From NCBI GenBank assembly GCA_021324465.1, contig JAJPJB010000065.1, forward strand, positions 1 through 64,000: a DNA stretch of 64,000 nucleotides, read 5' to 3'. A program made the position numbers and the translations under genes. The notes beneath the pieces were generated by a model that was not told the DNA's origin, ran no database searches, and worked only from the letters and a program-made list of their open reading frames with translations. Positions 1 through 7,169 of this stretch are shown piece after piece (positions within the stretch are counted from its first letter, which is position 1; each line of letters opens with the position of its first letter). The DNA comes from Hyphomicrobiaceae bacterium. Its GTDB lineage: Bacteria; Pseudomonadota; Alphaproteobacteria; Rhizobiales; Xanthobacteraceae.

Positions 1-3
1 GCC

Positions 4-112
4 GACCCGGGATCGTCACAGGCTCGGTGCCGGCCCGCCGGGCTTGCGCAGGCCCCGGATCTGCGGTGCACCGCTGCGCTTCGCTGCGCGCTGCACCGCG
101 TCCGGGGGAACG
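4..112. repeat. Dispersed GC-rich palindromic repeat, partial copy
   Basis: This stretch matches the second part of the 160-bp unit found in tandem near 32.7-33.1 kb. Shared blocks in the same order include GACCCGGGA.CGTCACAGGCTCG, TTGCGCAGGCCCCGGATC, GCGGTGCACC and TGCACCGC..CCGGGG. It can fold into a nested hairpin (CCCCGGA... with ...TCCGGGGG, then GCGGTGCA with TGCACCGC; the inner loop differs from the tandem copies and is itself palindromic). The copy may continue left of the window. No coding role is seen. Confidence 0.75.
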
Positions 113-121
113 AAGGCAAAG

Positions 122-150
122 AAAAACCCCGGCGGATCGCTCCGCCGGGG
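122..150 (-). terminator. Rho-independent terminator of the porin gene
   Basis: A perfect 10-bp inverted repeat, CCCCGGCGGA / TCCGCCGGGG, with a 4-nt loop (TCGC) lies 29 nt past the porin stop codon. Read on the minus strand it is followed directly by TTTTT (122-126). This is a textbook intrinsic terminator for the minus-strand porin. Confidence 0.92.
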
Positions 151-178
151 CTGGGGATTTCACGCTCTGATCAGACGA

Positions 179-1783
179 TCAGGGCAGGAAGTCCTTGTGG
201 GCGCGGAACCGGATGGTCCAGGCGCTCGAATGGTCTTCCGTCAGGAAGGCGTTGCCCAACCCACAGCCGGGCTGGCCTGAGCCAGAGGTGCCGCAGCCAT
301 TGAAGCCGCCCAGTACGGGAGTGCCCGTGCTGGCGCTCTTCATATCCGAGTAGATACCCTCGATGCCCATGTAGAACGTCTTGCTCACGTTCCATTGGGT
401 TCGGGTGCCAATGAACCAGGTCGACCAGTTCATGTTACAACCCGGTGTAGCGACGGCAGCGGACCCTTGGCCGGCCCCGAAGCCGGCAGCCGAGCACAGC
501 TCGGCATTGGCCTGGGCATTATACCTGACCGCATCCCAGCCGCCGAAGACGGAGGTCTGCCAGGCCGGGCTCCAGTGATGCTCGAACGACGCATTGAAGC
601 CGTAGGCCGTGGTCAGGTTACAGCCGGTCACCGTTCCACCACCCGCTCCGGGAATGCCGCCATAGACGCAGTCGCTCAGAATACCGAAGGCGGCGTTGCT
701 GCCATCGACCTTGCCCCAGTTGAAGTTCGGGGTGAAGAAGATGTAGCGGAGCGCGCCCTGGGTGTAGTTGCCCTGCGCCTGGAAGTAGTCGCCCTCGCCG
801 ATGAACGGCGTGTTGATGCGCAGACCGGCGCCGGCCGCCCAGCCCCACTTGTCGCCCGGATGCCCGACGCCAATGCTGGTCGCAGACCCGCTGAGATTGA
901 CGCCCTGAACCGGACCGGCACCGATCGCCGTGCTGTAGTAAGAAGCGTTGTCCTCATGCAGCGCGGCCATGATCTGGGCGCCGCCCCAGGCCTGGTCGAG
1001 GCGGATATTGCCGACGATATCGCCGATCTGCTGGCCACCATAGGCGCCGTTGTTGGCGGTGATACCGGGAACCGCTGTCGTGAACCCGCCGGGCACGATG
1101 CTGCCGGTGCCGGCAGCTGAACCCGTACTGATGGTTCCTCCAGGTGTGAAGCCGGAAGCGTCGACAATCTGCGTCGTGCGCCGCGTTTCCATCGACAAGG
1201 TCGCCGACAGGCCGTTGCCGAGCTGCGCGGTGTAGCCGATCACGAACCAGCCCGGATCGCCAGTGTCGGAGGCCGGGTAGTAGCCGCTATAGGCCACCGC
1301 CGGCACGCTGTAATAGTCGTAGAACGACTGCGACAGACCGGCAGTAATGCCCGCGAACTGGACGAAGGCGCGGTTGGCGCTGAACGTGTTGGCCGCGGTG
1401 TTCAGGCCGATGTCGGTCGTGTTTACGCCGACGGCGATGTAGCCGCGGGCGGTGCCATAGGCGGTCTGCTCACGCGCGTCGGCGGTGATGTAGCCGCGGG
1501 CGCGGAACACCAGGTTGCTGACGGTGCGGCCGCCTGCGTTACCGTTGAACGGACCGTTGGTCAGGCTGCCGTTGAAGCCCCAGCCGGCCTCGCCGCGCAC
1601 CCAGCCGCCGATCTTCAAGCACAGATCGGTGCCGGGCATATAGTAGAATCCTGCCCCGTAGAGGCTGCAAACCTTCACGTATTCGACCGGCTTGGCCTTG
1701 ACGGGAAGATCAGCTGCCTGCCCCGTAGTAACCGCAACCAGACCGGCCGCGGAGCCGAGGAGGAGGCTTTTCACCATCTTCAT
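179..1783 (-). CDS. Porin (Porin_2 / Omp2b-like outer-membrane channel)
   Basis: Predicted outer-membrane general porin of 534 aa, allowing diffusion of small hydrophilic solutes. The chosen ATG has a strong GGAGG seven bases upstream and starts a clear signal peptide, with cleavage predicted after GQAA near residue 24 (mature end [15 protein letters not shown]). The N-terminal pair C39 and C55, then [12 protein letters not shown] and the RGYITADAR segment, are typical of the alphaproteobacterial Porin_2 family; the rest is Gly/Asn/aromatic-rich beta-barrel sequence ending in FRAHKDFLP with a near-terminal Phe. The reading frame extends 26 codons upstream, but that part has no ribosome site and would bury the signal peptide. 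It appears monocistronic with its own terminator. Length is within the usual range for the family. Confidence 0.93.
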   Translation of the reverse strand: MKMVKSLLLGSAAGLVAVTTGQAADLPVKAKPVEYVKVCSLYGAGFYYMPGTDLCLKIGGWVRGEAGWGFNGSLTNGPFNGNAGGRTVSNLVFRARGYITADAREQTAYGTARGYIAVGVNTTDIGLNTAANTFSANRAFVQFAGITAGLSQSFYDYYSVPAVAYSGYYPASDTGDPGWFVIGYTAQLGNGLSATLSMETRRTTQIVDASGFTPGGTISTGSAAGTGSIVPGGFTTAVPGITANNGAYGGQQIGDIVGNIRLDQAWGGAQIMAALHEDNASYYSTAIGAGPVQGVNLSGSATSIGVGHPGDKWGWAAGAGLRINTPFIGEGDYFQAQGNYTQGALRYIFFTPNFNWGKVDGSNAAFGILSDCVYGGIPGAGGGTVTGCNLTTAYGFNASFEHHWSPAWQTSVFGGWDAVRYNAQANAELCSAAGFGAGQGSAAVATPGCNMNWSTWFIGTRTQWNVSKTFYMGIEGIYSDMKSASTGTPVLGGFNGCGTSGSGQPGCGLGNAFLTEDHSSAWTIRFRAHKDFLP

Positions 1784-2453
1784 TTTGAACCTCCAGATGT
1801 TTGCCGTGGGAGGGTTCGCTCCGTCGGGTTTGCACCCTGGATAGTCCCCTTTGGTCCCCAAACCGCCCGGTCCTCGCTGTCCCGAACACCGGACGGGTCG
1901 ACTTGGGGTTCCCCCCTCCGTCGCATCACCACATTAACCAAGAGGTTCCGAGGCGCAACGGAGAACTGGCCAACACACAGTCCGCTTTGACCGATTTCGG
2001 CAATGTGTTGCGCAAAAAACACGCAGGCGATGCCGCTGCGCTGTGCGACCGGACGACGAAGAATGCGCCGCGAGCATGGCAAATCCCACTATAAAATCAG
2101 GTGCTTATCATTGCCGCTCCGGTCGCCGGCAGAGCCGCGCAAAAGCCGCTTGCGGCAGCGCGCCCGGCGCGGCGAGCTTGGCTTGCGCTCGATGCGCGCG
2201 TTTTCGGTGCGTCCCCCGCCGCCGCACGCAGGCGAGATTCGCGCCCGATTCTTTGGTCGGAGCAGCCTTCTTCGACGACCGCTTCGCGGCCGCCGCAGGA
2301 GGAGGGCTCCACCTGTTCCATGCAGCGGCATACACCTTTCTATACGGCTCTATACGGCAGCAGCAGCACCGTCGCGTTTTTCGCGACGCGATGTGCCGCG
2401 CCGGCTTGTGCGCGAATTGACTGGTTCTGGCGCACGCCTTGAAGTCCCTAGAT
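1784..2453. other. Intergenic region upstream of the porin and tRNA-Ser
   Basis: Several short overlapping reading frames exist on both strands, but none has a ribosome site, sensible composition or recognisable motif. It should hold the minus-strand porin promoter and 5' leader. I could not identify a convincing promoter or structured leader. Confidence 0.5.
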
Positions 2454-2482
2454 TTGACGCAGAAATACCGCAACGATAAGCA
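2454..2482 (+). promoter_or_regulatory. Possible sigma-70 promoter of tRNA-Ser
   Basis: TTGACG (2454-2459), a 17-base spacer and TAAGCA (2477-2482) place a transcription start a few bases before the tRNA at 2495. The -35 is good and the -10 is weak, so this is a proposal from spacing and position only. Confidence 0.45.
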
Positions 2483-2494
2483 TTTGCCGCGCCC

Positions 2495-2587
2495 GGAGAG
2501 GTGGCCGAGTGGCTGAAGGCGGCGGTTTGCTAAACCGTTATACGGTCTAAAGCCGTATCAAGGGTTCGAATCCCTTCCTCTCCGCCA
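2495..2587 (+). tRNA. tRNA-Ser (anticodon GCU)
   Basis: The acceptor stem GGAGAGG pairs with CCTCTCC, followed by discriminator G and an encoded CCA. The anticodon loop TTGCTAA carries GCU, reading AGC/AGU serine codons. A long variable arm (TATACGGTCTAAAGCCGTATC) marks a class II tRNA as expected for serine, and the T arm contains GGTTCGAATCC. Total length of 93 nt fits bacterial tRNA-Ser. Confidence 0.96.
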
Positions 2588-2643
2588 GTTCGACGCCACG
2601 GCACGCGGGATTATCCCGGCCGTCGCCGCGGCACCGCTCAGCG

Positions 2644-3036
2644 TCATACCAATTCGATCTGCGCACGGTGGCCGGCGGCGATGGCCAAACGTCTGTCGCG
2701 CGTCAGCAGCGGCGCCTCGAGCGCCTCGGCCAGCGCGACATAGGCAGCGTCATAAGCCGTCAGATTGTTCCGTAGAGCCCAGATGCGCGGCAACAGGAAA
2801 TCGTGCGGGTATCGCCGCAAGGGAAAATCCGCCAAGTCGGCCAGAGCTATGCGACCACGCTCGGCGCCGATTTCGCCGCTGGCGGCATAGCGCCGGATCA
2901 CCTGTGCGACCTCCACATCGAGCAGATGCGGCGCGTGGAGTGTTTGTCGAGGAGCGAACATCCGATCTTCCACGACTTTCGCCGCCGACGTGCGGAGCAG
3001 GACTTCAAGCAGGGCTGAAGCATCGACGACAATCAC
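2644..3036 (-). CDS. vapC: VapC-like PIN-domain toxin ribonuclease
   Basis: A 130-aa PIN-domain protein, expected to be a Mg2+-dependent endoribonuclease toxin of a type II toxin-antitoxin pair. The acidic active-site set is visible: D5 in VVDAS, E42 in DVEVAQVIRR, D96 in AYDAAYVALAEAL and D114 in TRDRRLA. Length matches VapC proteins (about 130 aa). It starts with GTG, overlapping the antitoxin stop by four bases (GTGA), so the two are translationally coupled and co-transcribed. Targets of VapC toxins (tRNA or rRNA) cannot be predicted from sequence. All catalytic acids are intact, so the toxin is probably functional. Confidence 0.92.
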   Translation of the reverse strand: MIVVDASALLEVLLRTSAAKVVEDRMFAPRQTLHAPHLLDVEVAQVIRRYAASGEIGAERGRIALADLADFPLRRYPHDFLLPRIWALRNNLTAYDAAYVALAEALEAPLLTRDRRLAIAAGHRAQIELV

Positions 3037-3263
3037 GCGCGATCGCGCTCGGCACGAACCGCCTCCGCAGGCGTCACTGACGGGACCGTTTCCGTGCGGC
3101 TGTGCAGTCGCGCCCGGAGTTCGTCAAGCGTCGGCCGTTCCGCGACCTGACGAAGCTCGCTGAGCAGATAGTCCGACAGCGACATGCCAGCCAGTGCCGC
3201 GCGCGATTTGAGCCGGCGATGCAATGTATCCGGCATGTTGCGGATTTGAACCATCGTGGCCAT
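3033..3263 (-). CDS. vapB: VapB/FitA-like antitoxin (ribbon-helix-helix)
   Basis: A 76-aa antitoxin for the adjacent PIN toxin. The N-terminus MATMVQIRNMPDTLHRRLK, then AALAGMSLSDYLLSEL, is a ribbon-helix-helix DNA-binding domain of the FitA/Arc type; the charged C-terminal tail (RTETVPSVTPAEAVRAERDRA) would wrap and inhibit the toxin. The frame extends upstream, but the family alignment and the operator position favour the ATG at 3263. A perfect palindrome (3279-3295) sits just upstream, the expected site of autorepression by the VapBC complex. A decayed copy of the same 5' end lies at 3423-3499. Confidence 0.88.
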   Translation of the reverse strand: MATMVQIRNMPDTLHRRLKSRAALAGMSLSDYLLSELRQVAERPTLDELRARLHSRTETVPSVTPAEAVRAERDRA

Positions 3264-3278
3264 GTGTAGAGCATAGAA

Positions 3279-3295
3279 ACATGTGGTACACATGT
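3279..3295 (-). promoter_or_regulatory. Palindromic operator of vapBC
   Basis: ACATGTG-GTA-CACATGT is a perfect 7-bp inverted repeat with a 3-bp centre, ending 16 bp before the vapB start codon. Position and symmetry fit autoregulation by a ribbon-helix-helix antitoxin. Binding is inferred. Confidence 0.65.
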
Positions 3296-3422
3296 CAAAG
3301 CGCATCCCGGCCGGCGCGTACGATCGCGCCGCGGGCGTCATTATAGGGCTGTGGCGTAGACGAAGTGCTCATCATCGTCGGGCGCGGCCCGCGCGGTCGA
3401 GAGCGATCGTCGAACGCGGCGC

Positions 3423-3476
3423 CAGCGGGCGGTGCAGCGCATCGCGAGCGTTGCGGATTTAAATCATGGTCGACAT
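3423..3476 (-). pseudogene. Decayed 5' fragment of a second vapB-like antitoxin gene
   Basis: Read on the minus strand from the ATG at 3476 this gives MSTMI*IRNARDALHRPL, which aligns with MATMVQIRNMPDTLHRRL of intact vapB (11 of 18 positions identical), with the glutamine codon replaced by a TAA stop. DNA similarity extends into the leader: 3450-3499 resembles 3237-3286, including GTTGCGGATTT and AAACATG. Beyond about 18 codons the similarity stops, and no matching toxin follows. It looks like the remnant of a duplicated or second toxin-antitoxin locus. Confidence 0.7.
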
Positions 3477-3608
3477 GCGGTAGACATAAAAACATGGGCA
3501 GCCCAAGGCAAAAACGCGCGCTCGTTCGTGCAGCCGCGCCCGTTGACCCGATCTTTGGCCTCCGCTAGCTGCAACACGCGGCAATCACAACGCGCGGCGT
3601 CGGCAACA

Positions 3609-6029
3609 ATGAACCGGGACCCACGGCAAGTTCCAGCCGGCGCGCCATCGCCATTGGCGGGCGCCGGCAATCCGGCAGCCGGCGGCACGCTTGCCAAGCT
3701 TTTCGCGGCAGCGGTGACGCTTCATCAAAAAGGCGCACTCGCCGAGGCCGAGCGGCGCTACCGCGACGTGTTGGCGCTTGCGCCAAATCATGCCGACAGC
3801 CTGCACAATCTGGGACTGATCGCGCTGTCGCAAGGCAATGCCGAGGCGGCAGCGGAACTGATCGCGCAGGCGATCGCCGCCAGCGATCACAAGGCGGAAT
3901 ATCACTACAACATCGCGCTGGCCTACCGCGCGCTGGGCCGCCTCGATGATGTCGCCTTGCATCTGCAACGCGCGATCGCGATCCGCGGCGATTATGCGCT
4001 TGCGCATCTCAATCTCGGCAATGTGCGCCGCGAGCAAGGCCGGCCGGCCGAGGCCGTGGCCTGCTACGAGCGCGCGCTCGCGCTGAGCCCGCATTCCGCG
4101 GCAGCCCGATTCAACCTCGCCAATATGCTCGCCGAGCAACGGCGCTGGGATGCGGCGATTGCACATTATCGCCAGGTTCTGGCGCTCGATCCAAGCCACG
4201 CCGAGGCGCATAGCGGGCTCGGCGTCGCGCTTGCCGGCCAGGGCAAGCCGCGCGAAGCCATCCCTCATCTCGAGCGGGCGCTGGCGTTGAAGCCCGATAG
4301 CGCCGGCGTCTGCGAAGAGCTGGCCAATGCCTATATGGCGGCGGGCGACGTGCAATCGGCGGTGCGCGCCGCGAGCCGCGGGCTCGAAGCGAGCGAAACG
4401 ACGGCCGGCAAGATTCTGTTCGCGCAGTGCGTGACATTTGCCAAATTCGGAAGCGACAGCGACGGCCGTTACCGCAGGCTGGTGCAGCGCGCCCTGGTCG
4501 AATCGTGGACCGTGCCGCGCGAGCTTTCCAGCGTCTGCATCAGCCTGATCAAGCTCGATGCGCGCATACGCGACCTGATCATGCGCGCCGATGCGGCCTG
4601 GCCGCAACGCCTGCCGGAATTGTTCGATACCGATGGACTGGCGGCGCTCGGCAACGACGAACTGCTGCGCCGTCTGCTCGAATGCGATCCGGTGACCGAC
4701 ATCGGTTTCGAGCGGCTGTTGACCAATCTGCGCTATGCCATGCTGAGAAGCATTGCATCGGACATGGCGGCAGACTCGACGGACCAGCTGCCGCTTGAGC
4801 TTTACTGCGCCCTGGCCCGGCAGTGCTTTGTCAATGAGTACGTTTTCTCGGTGCTCGACGACGAGCTCGATCAGGCCCGACTGCTGCGCAGCTCGCTCGA
4901 CGAGGCCCTGGCGACAGGCGCACCCGCAGCTGCGATGTTGCCGGTCACCGTCGGCGCCTATTTTCCGCTCCACACGCTGGCGAATGCGCAAGCCTTGCGC
5001 GAGCGATGCTGGCCTGCCGCGGTCGAGGCCTTGCTTGTTCAACAGATCGACGAGCCGGCCGAAGAGCTGCGGATCCGGGCGACACTCCCTGCCCTCACCG
5101 ATATTGATGACAAAGTCTCGCGCGCGGTGCGCGCGCAATACGAGGAAAATCCCTATCCGCGCTGGGTCAAGGGCGGACCGCCTGCGCAGCCCCTCATTCT
5201 CGATCGCCGCCCCGAGCCGATCTCCGAGGTGCTTGTTGCGGGCTGCGGCACCGGCATGTTCGCGACCGGCTTTGCAAGAAAGGCGCCGCAGGCGCGCTTT
5301 CTCGCCGTCGACCTGAGCCTGGCCAGTTTGAGCTATGCCAAGCGCATGGCGAATGGTCTCGGCCTGACCAACATCGAGTTCGCACAGGCCGACATCATGA
5401 AGCTCGATGCGATCAACCGCAGCTTCGACTTCATCGATGCGTCCGGTGTCTTGCACCACATGGCCGATCCATGGGCCGGCTGGCGCGTGCTGCTGTCGCT
5501 GCTGCGCCCCGGCGGCATCATGCAGATCGGGCTCTACAGCGAATTGGCGCGGCGAGGGGTCGTCGCGGCGCGCGCCCTCATCGCCGACCGCGGCTATCGC
5601 CCGGTGCCGGAGGACATAAGGCGGGTTCGCGAGATCATTGCCGCGGCGGAAGACGGCTCGCCCCTGCAGCAGATCAGTCAATGGGGCGATTTCTTCACCA
5701 CCAGCGAATGCCGCGATCTCTTATTTCATCCGCAGGAACACCGCACGCGCCTGCCGGAGATCAAATCGTTTCTTGCGGCGAACGATCTGCAATTCGCCGG
5801 ATTCATTTTGGACGCGCTGACCTCGGACCGTTTCGCGCGACGTTTTCCGGAATTGGCCAAGTTGACCGGCAAGGCGCGCTTTGACGGCTTTTTCGATCTC
5901 GATCGTTGGCACGCCTTCGAGACGGAATTTCCGGCGACCTTTGCCAGCATGTATCGCTTCTGGGTGCACAAGCCCGGCGTCCCTTCGAGGCACGCGCCGG
6001 GATTTGCGCCCCAGGCAATGCCGCGCTAA
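3609..6029 (+). CDS. TPR protein with C-terminal SAM-dependent methyltransferase domain
   Basis: An 806-aa cytoplasmic two-part protein. Residues about 30-290 are tandem tetratricopeptide repeats of the type found in peptide/glycan-modifying enzymes (for example GRPAEAVACYERALALSPHS). The C-terminal part holds a class I Rossmann methyltransferase: motif I VAGCGTGMFATGFA near residue 544, acidic loop FLAVDLSLASLSYAK, motif IV region FDFIDASGVLHHMADPWAGW and LLRPGGIMQIGLYS. The first reading-frame ATG (3432) lies inside the vapB remnant, so the start is placed at 3609 where family-like sequence begins. The methyl acceptor is unknown; TPRs suggest a protein or a glycan on a protein. It converges on the Sel1 gene with a 4-bp overlap of stop regions. 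Confidence 0.85.
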   Translation: MNRDPRQVPAGAPSPLAGAGNPAAGGTLAKLFAAAVTLHQKGALAEAERRYRDVLALAPNHADSLHNLGLIALSQGNAEAAAELIAQAIAASDHKAEYHYNIALAYRALGRLDDVALHLQRAIAIRGDYALAHLNLGNVRREQGRPAEAVACYERALALSPHSAAARFNLANMLAEQRRWDAAIAHYRQVLALDPSHAEAHSGLGVALAGQGKPREAIPHLERALALKPDSAGVCEELANAYMAAGDVQSAVRAASRGLEASETTAGKILFAQCVTFAKFGSDSDGRYRRLVQRALVESWTVPRELSSVCISLIKLDARIRDLIMRADAAWPQRLPELFDTDGLAALGNDELLRRLLECDPVTDIGFERLLTNLRYAMLRSIASDMAADSTDQLPLELYCALARQCFVNEYVFSVLDDELDQARLLRSSLDEALATGAPAAAMLPVTVGAYFPLHTLANAQALRERCWPAAVEALLVQQIDEPAEELRIRATLPALTDIDDKVSRAVRAQYEENPYPRWVKGGPPAQPLILDRRPEPISEVLVAGCGTGMFATGFARKAPQARFLAVDLSLASLSYAKRMANGLGLTNIEFAQADIMKLDAINRSFDFIDASGVLHHMADPWAGWRVLLSLLRPGGIMQIGLYSELARRGVVAARALIADRGYRPVPEDIRRVREIIAAAEDGSPLQQISQWGDFFTTSECRDLLFHPQEHRTRLPEIKSFLAANDLQFAGFILDALTSDRFARRFPELAKLTGKARFDGFFDLDRWHAFETEFPATFASMYRFWVHKPGVPSRHAPGFAPQAMPR

Positions 6030-6355
6030 GCCGCCAATGGCGGTACCGCCATCGCAGCGGGCAACGCGGGCATCACGGGCAATTCGCAATTGCCGCGCAA
6101 CCAGTCGCGTGCTGCACGCTGCGCGGCGGCAATTTCGGCATCCGACATCTGACCGGCGATCTCGCGGCGCAGGCGGATCGCATCGGCATTGCCTTTCATC
6201 GCCGCCAGATTGAACCACTTGTGCGCGGCGATGAGATCGACCTGCACGTCGCGGCCGACCGAATACATCAAGCCGAGCTCGAACAGCACGTCGCCGGCGG
6301 CGGGTCCTGCGCCGAGCGGCGCCATGCTGCTGTCGAGAATCTCGAACCGAGCCAT
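6026..6355 (-). CDS. Small Sel1-repeat protein
   Basis: A 109-aa soluble protein with one Sel1-like (SLR) helical repeat, GDVLFELGLMYSVGRDVQVDLIAAHKWFNLAAMKGNADA, spanning roughly residues 20-60, and a helical C-terminus (MSDAEIAAAQRAARDWLRG). Sel1 repeats mediate protein-protein contacts. The start at 6355 has GGGGAG upstream; the longer frame beginning at 6469 has no ribosome site. No signal peptide. Partner and process are unknown. Confidence 0.78.
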   Translation of the reverse strand: MARFEILDSSMAPLGAGPAAGDVLFELGLMYSVGRDVQVDLIAAHKWFNLAAMKGNADAIRLRREIAGQMSDAEIAAAQRAARDWLRGNCELPVMPALPAAMAVPPLAA

Positions 6356-6702
6356 TGAACACTCCCCTGTTTGCACTTCGAGAGCGTTCTGCTCTCGCGT
6401 GTTCGCCGGCTTTTTCCCCCAGCCGACATGCGGATAATCCGCAGAAGATTTGAATGGTGGTTTAAGCAATGCGATGAATGGATTCTGAACTGCGCACGGC
6501 GTGCGCCGTTGCGCGGCAACGTCTTGTCAAACTCTTGGCAAGTTTCCGGCAAGCTCTCGGCAAGGCGCCATTAAGCAAGGTCGGGCGCGCCATGCCGGTG
6601 AAGGCCCGGGGCAAGACGATTGCACATCACTCCCCGGCAGCTAGGCAAGCACGGCGGCCTCGTCTATCGTCCGCCGCGGCGGACATTGAGGACGAGGTAG
6701 CA
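6356..6702. other. Intergenic region between Sel1 and DUF2147 genes
   Basis: Divergent intergenic region expected to hold two promoters. It contains GGCAAG three times at exact 11-bp spacing (6537, 6548, 6559) before the DUF2147 gene. No coding sequence is supported here. Confidence 0.5.
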
Positions 6703-7152
6703 ATGAAAAATTACCGTAAAGCGGCGTTAGCAATTGGACTTGCGGCAATCGCGTTTTCGTATCTGGTCGGGCCGACAGCGGCGGCCGATCCGACGGGCAC
6801 CTGGTATACGGGTGACAAAGACAGTCAGGTGCGCATCACCAATTGCGGCGGGGCGCTGTGCGGTACGCTGGTATGGCTGAAGGAGCCGAACGATCCGGCA
6901 ACCGGCCGGCCGAAAACCGACAAGAACAATGCCGACGCGTCGAAGCAGAGCCGGCCGCTCATCGGCGTACCGATCGTGCTCGGCATGCGCCCGAGCGGCA
7001 CGCCCAATCAATGGACCGGCAGCGTCTATAACGCGTCCGACGGCAAGACCTATACCGGCTCCTTTACGCTGACGGATGCCAATACGGCGGAGCTCAAGGG
7101 CTGCGTGCTCGCGGTGCTGTGCAAGTCACAGACCTGGACGCGGGCAAAATAA
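6703..7152 (+). CDS. DUF2147 family secreted protein
   Basis: A 149-aa protein with an N-terminal signal peptide (MKNYRKAALAIGLAAIAFSYLVGPTAAADPTG, cleavage near TAAA). The mature part has the DUF2147 pattern: DPTGTWYTGDKDSQVRI, then CGGALCGTLVWLKEPNDP, GVPIVLGMRP, SVYNASDGKTYTGSFTL and a C-terminal CVLAVLCKSQTWTR. Four cysteines could pair. Family members are periplasmic beta-barrel-like proteins of unknown function. The chosen ATG follows GAGGACGAGG; the longer frame lacks a signal at its start. It converges on the glycosyltransferase gene 17 bp downstream. Confidence 0.88.
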   Translation: MKNYRKAALAIGLAAIAFSYLVGPTAAADPTGTWYTGDKDSQVRITNCGGALCGTLVWLKEPNDPATGRPKTDKNNADASKQSRPLIGVPIVLGMRPSGTPNQWTGSVYNASDGKTYTGSFTLTDANTAELKGCVLAVLCKSQTWTRAK

Positions 7153-7169
7153 GGTGAGGAGCACGGCGG

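Noticed and set aside
2108-2473. 121-aa basic frame on the minus strand upstream of the porin
   Set aside because: Contains a KRSSKKAAP-like stretch, but no ribosome site and overlaps several equally open frames; not supported.
3585-5681. 698-aa open frame on the minus strand opposite the TPR-methyltransferase
   Set aside because: No ribosome site or domain, Arg/Gln/His-rich composition; a shadow frame of a real GC-rich gene.
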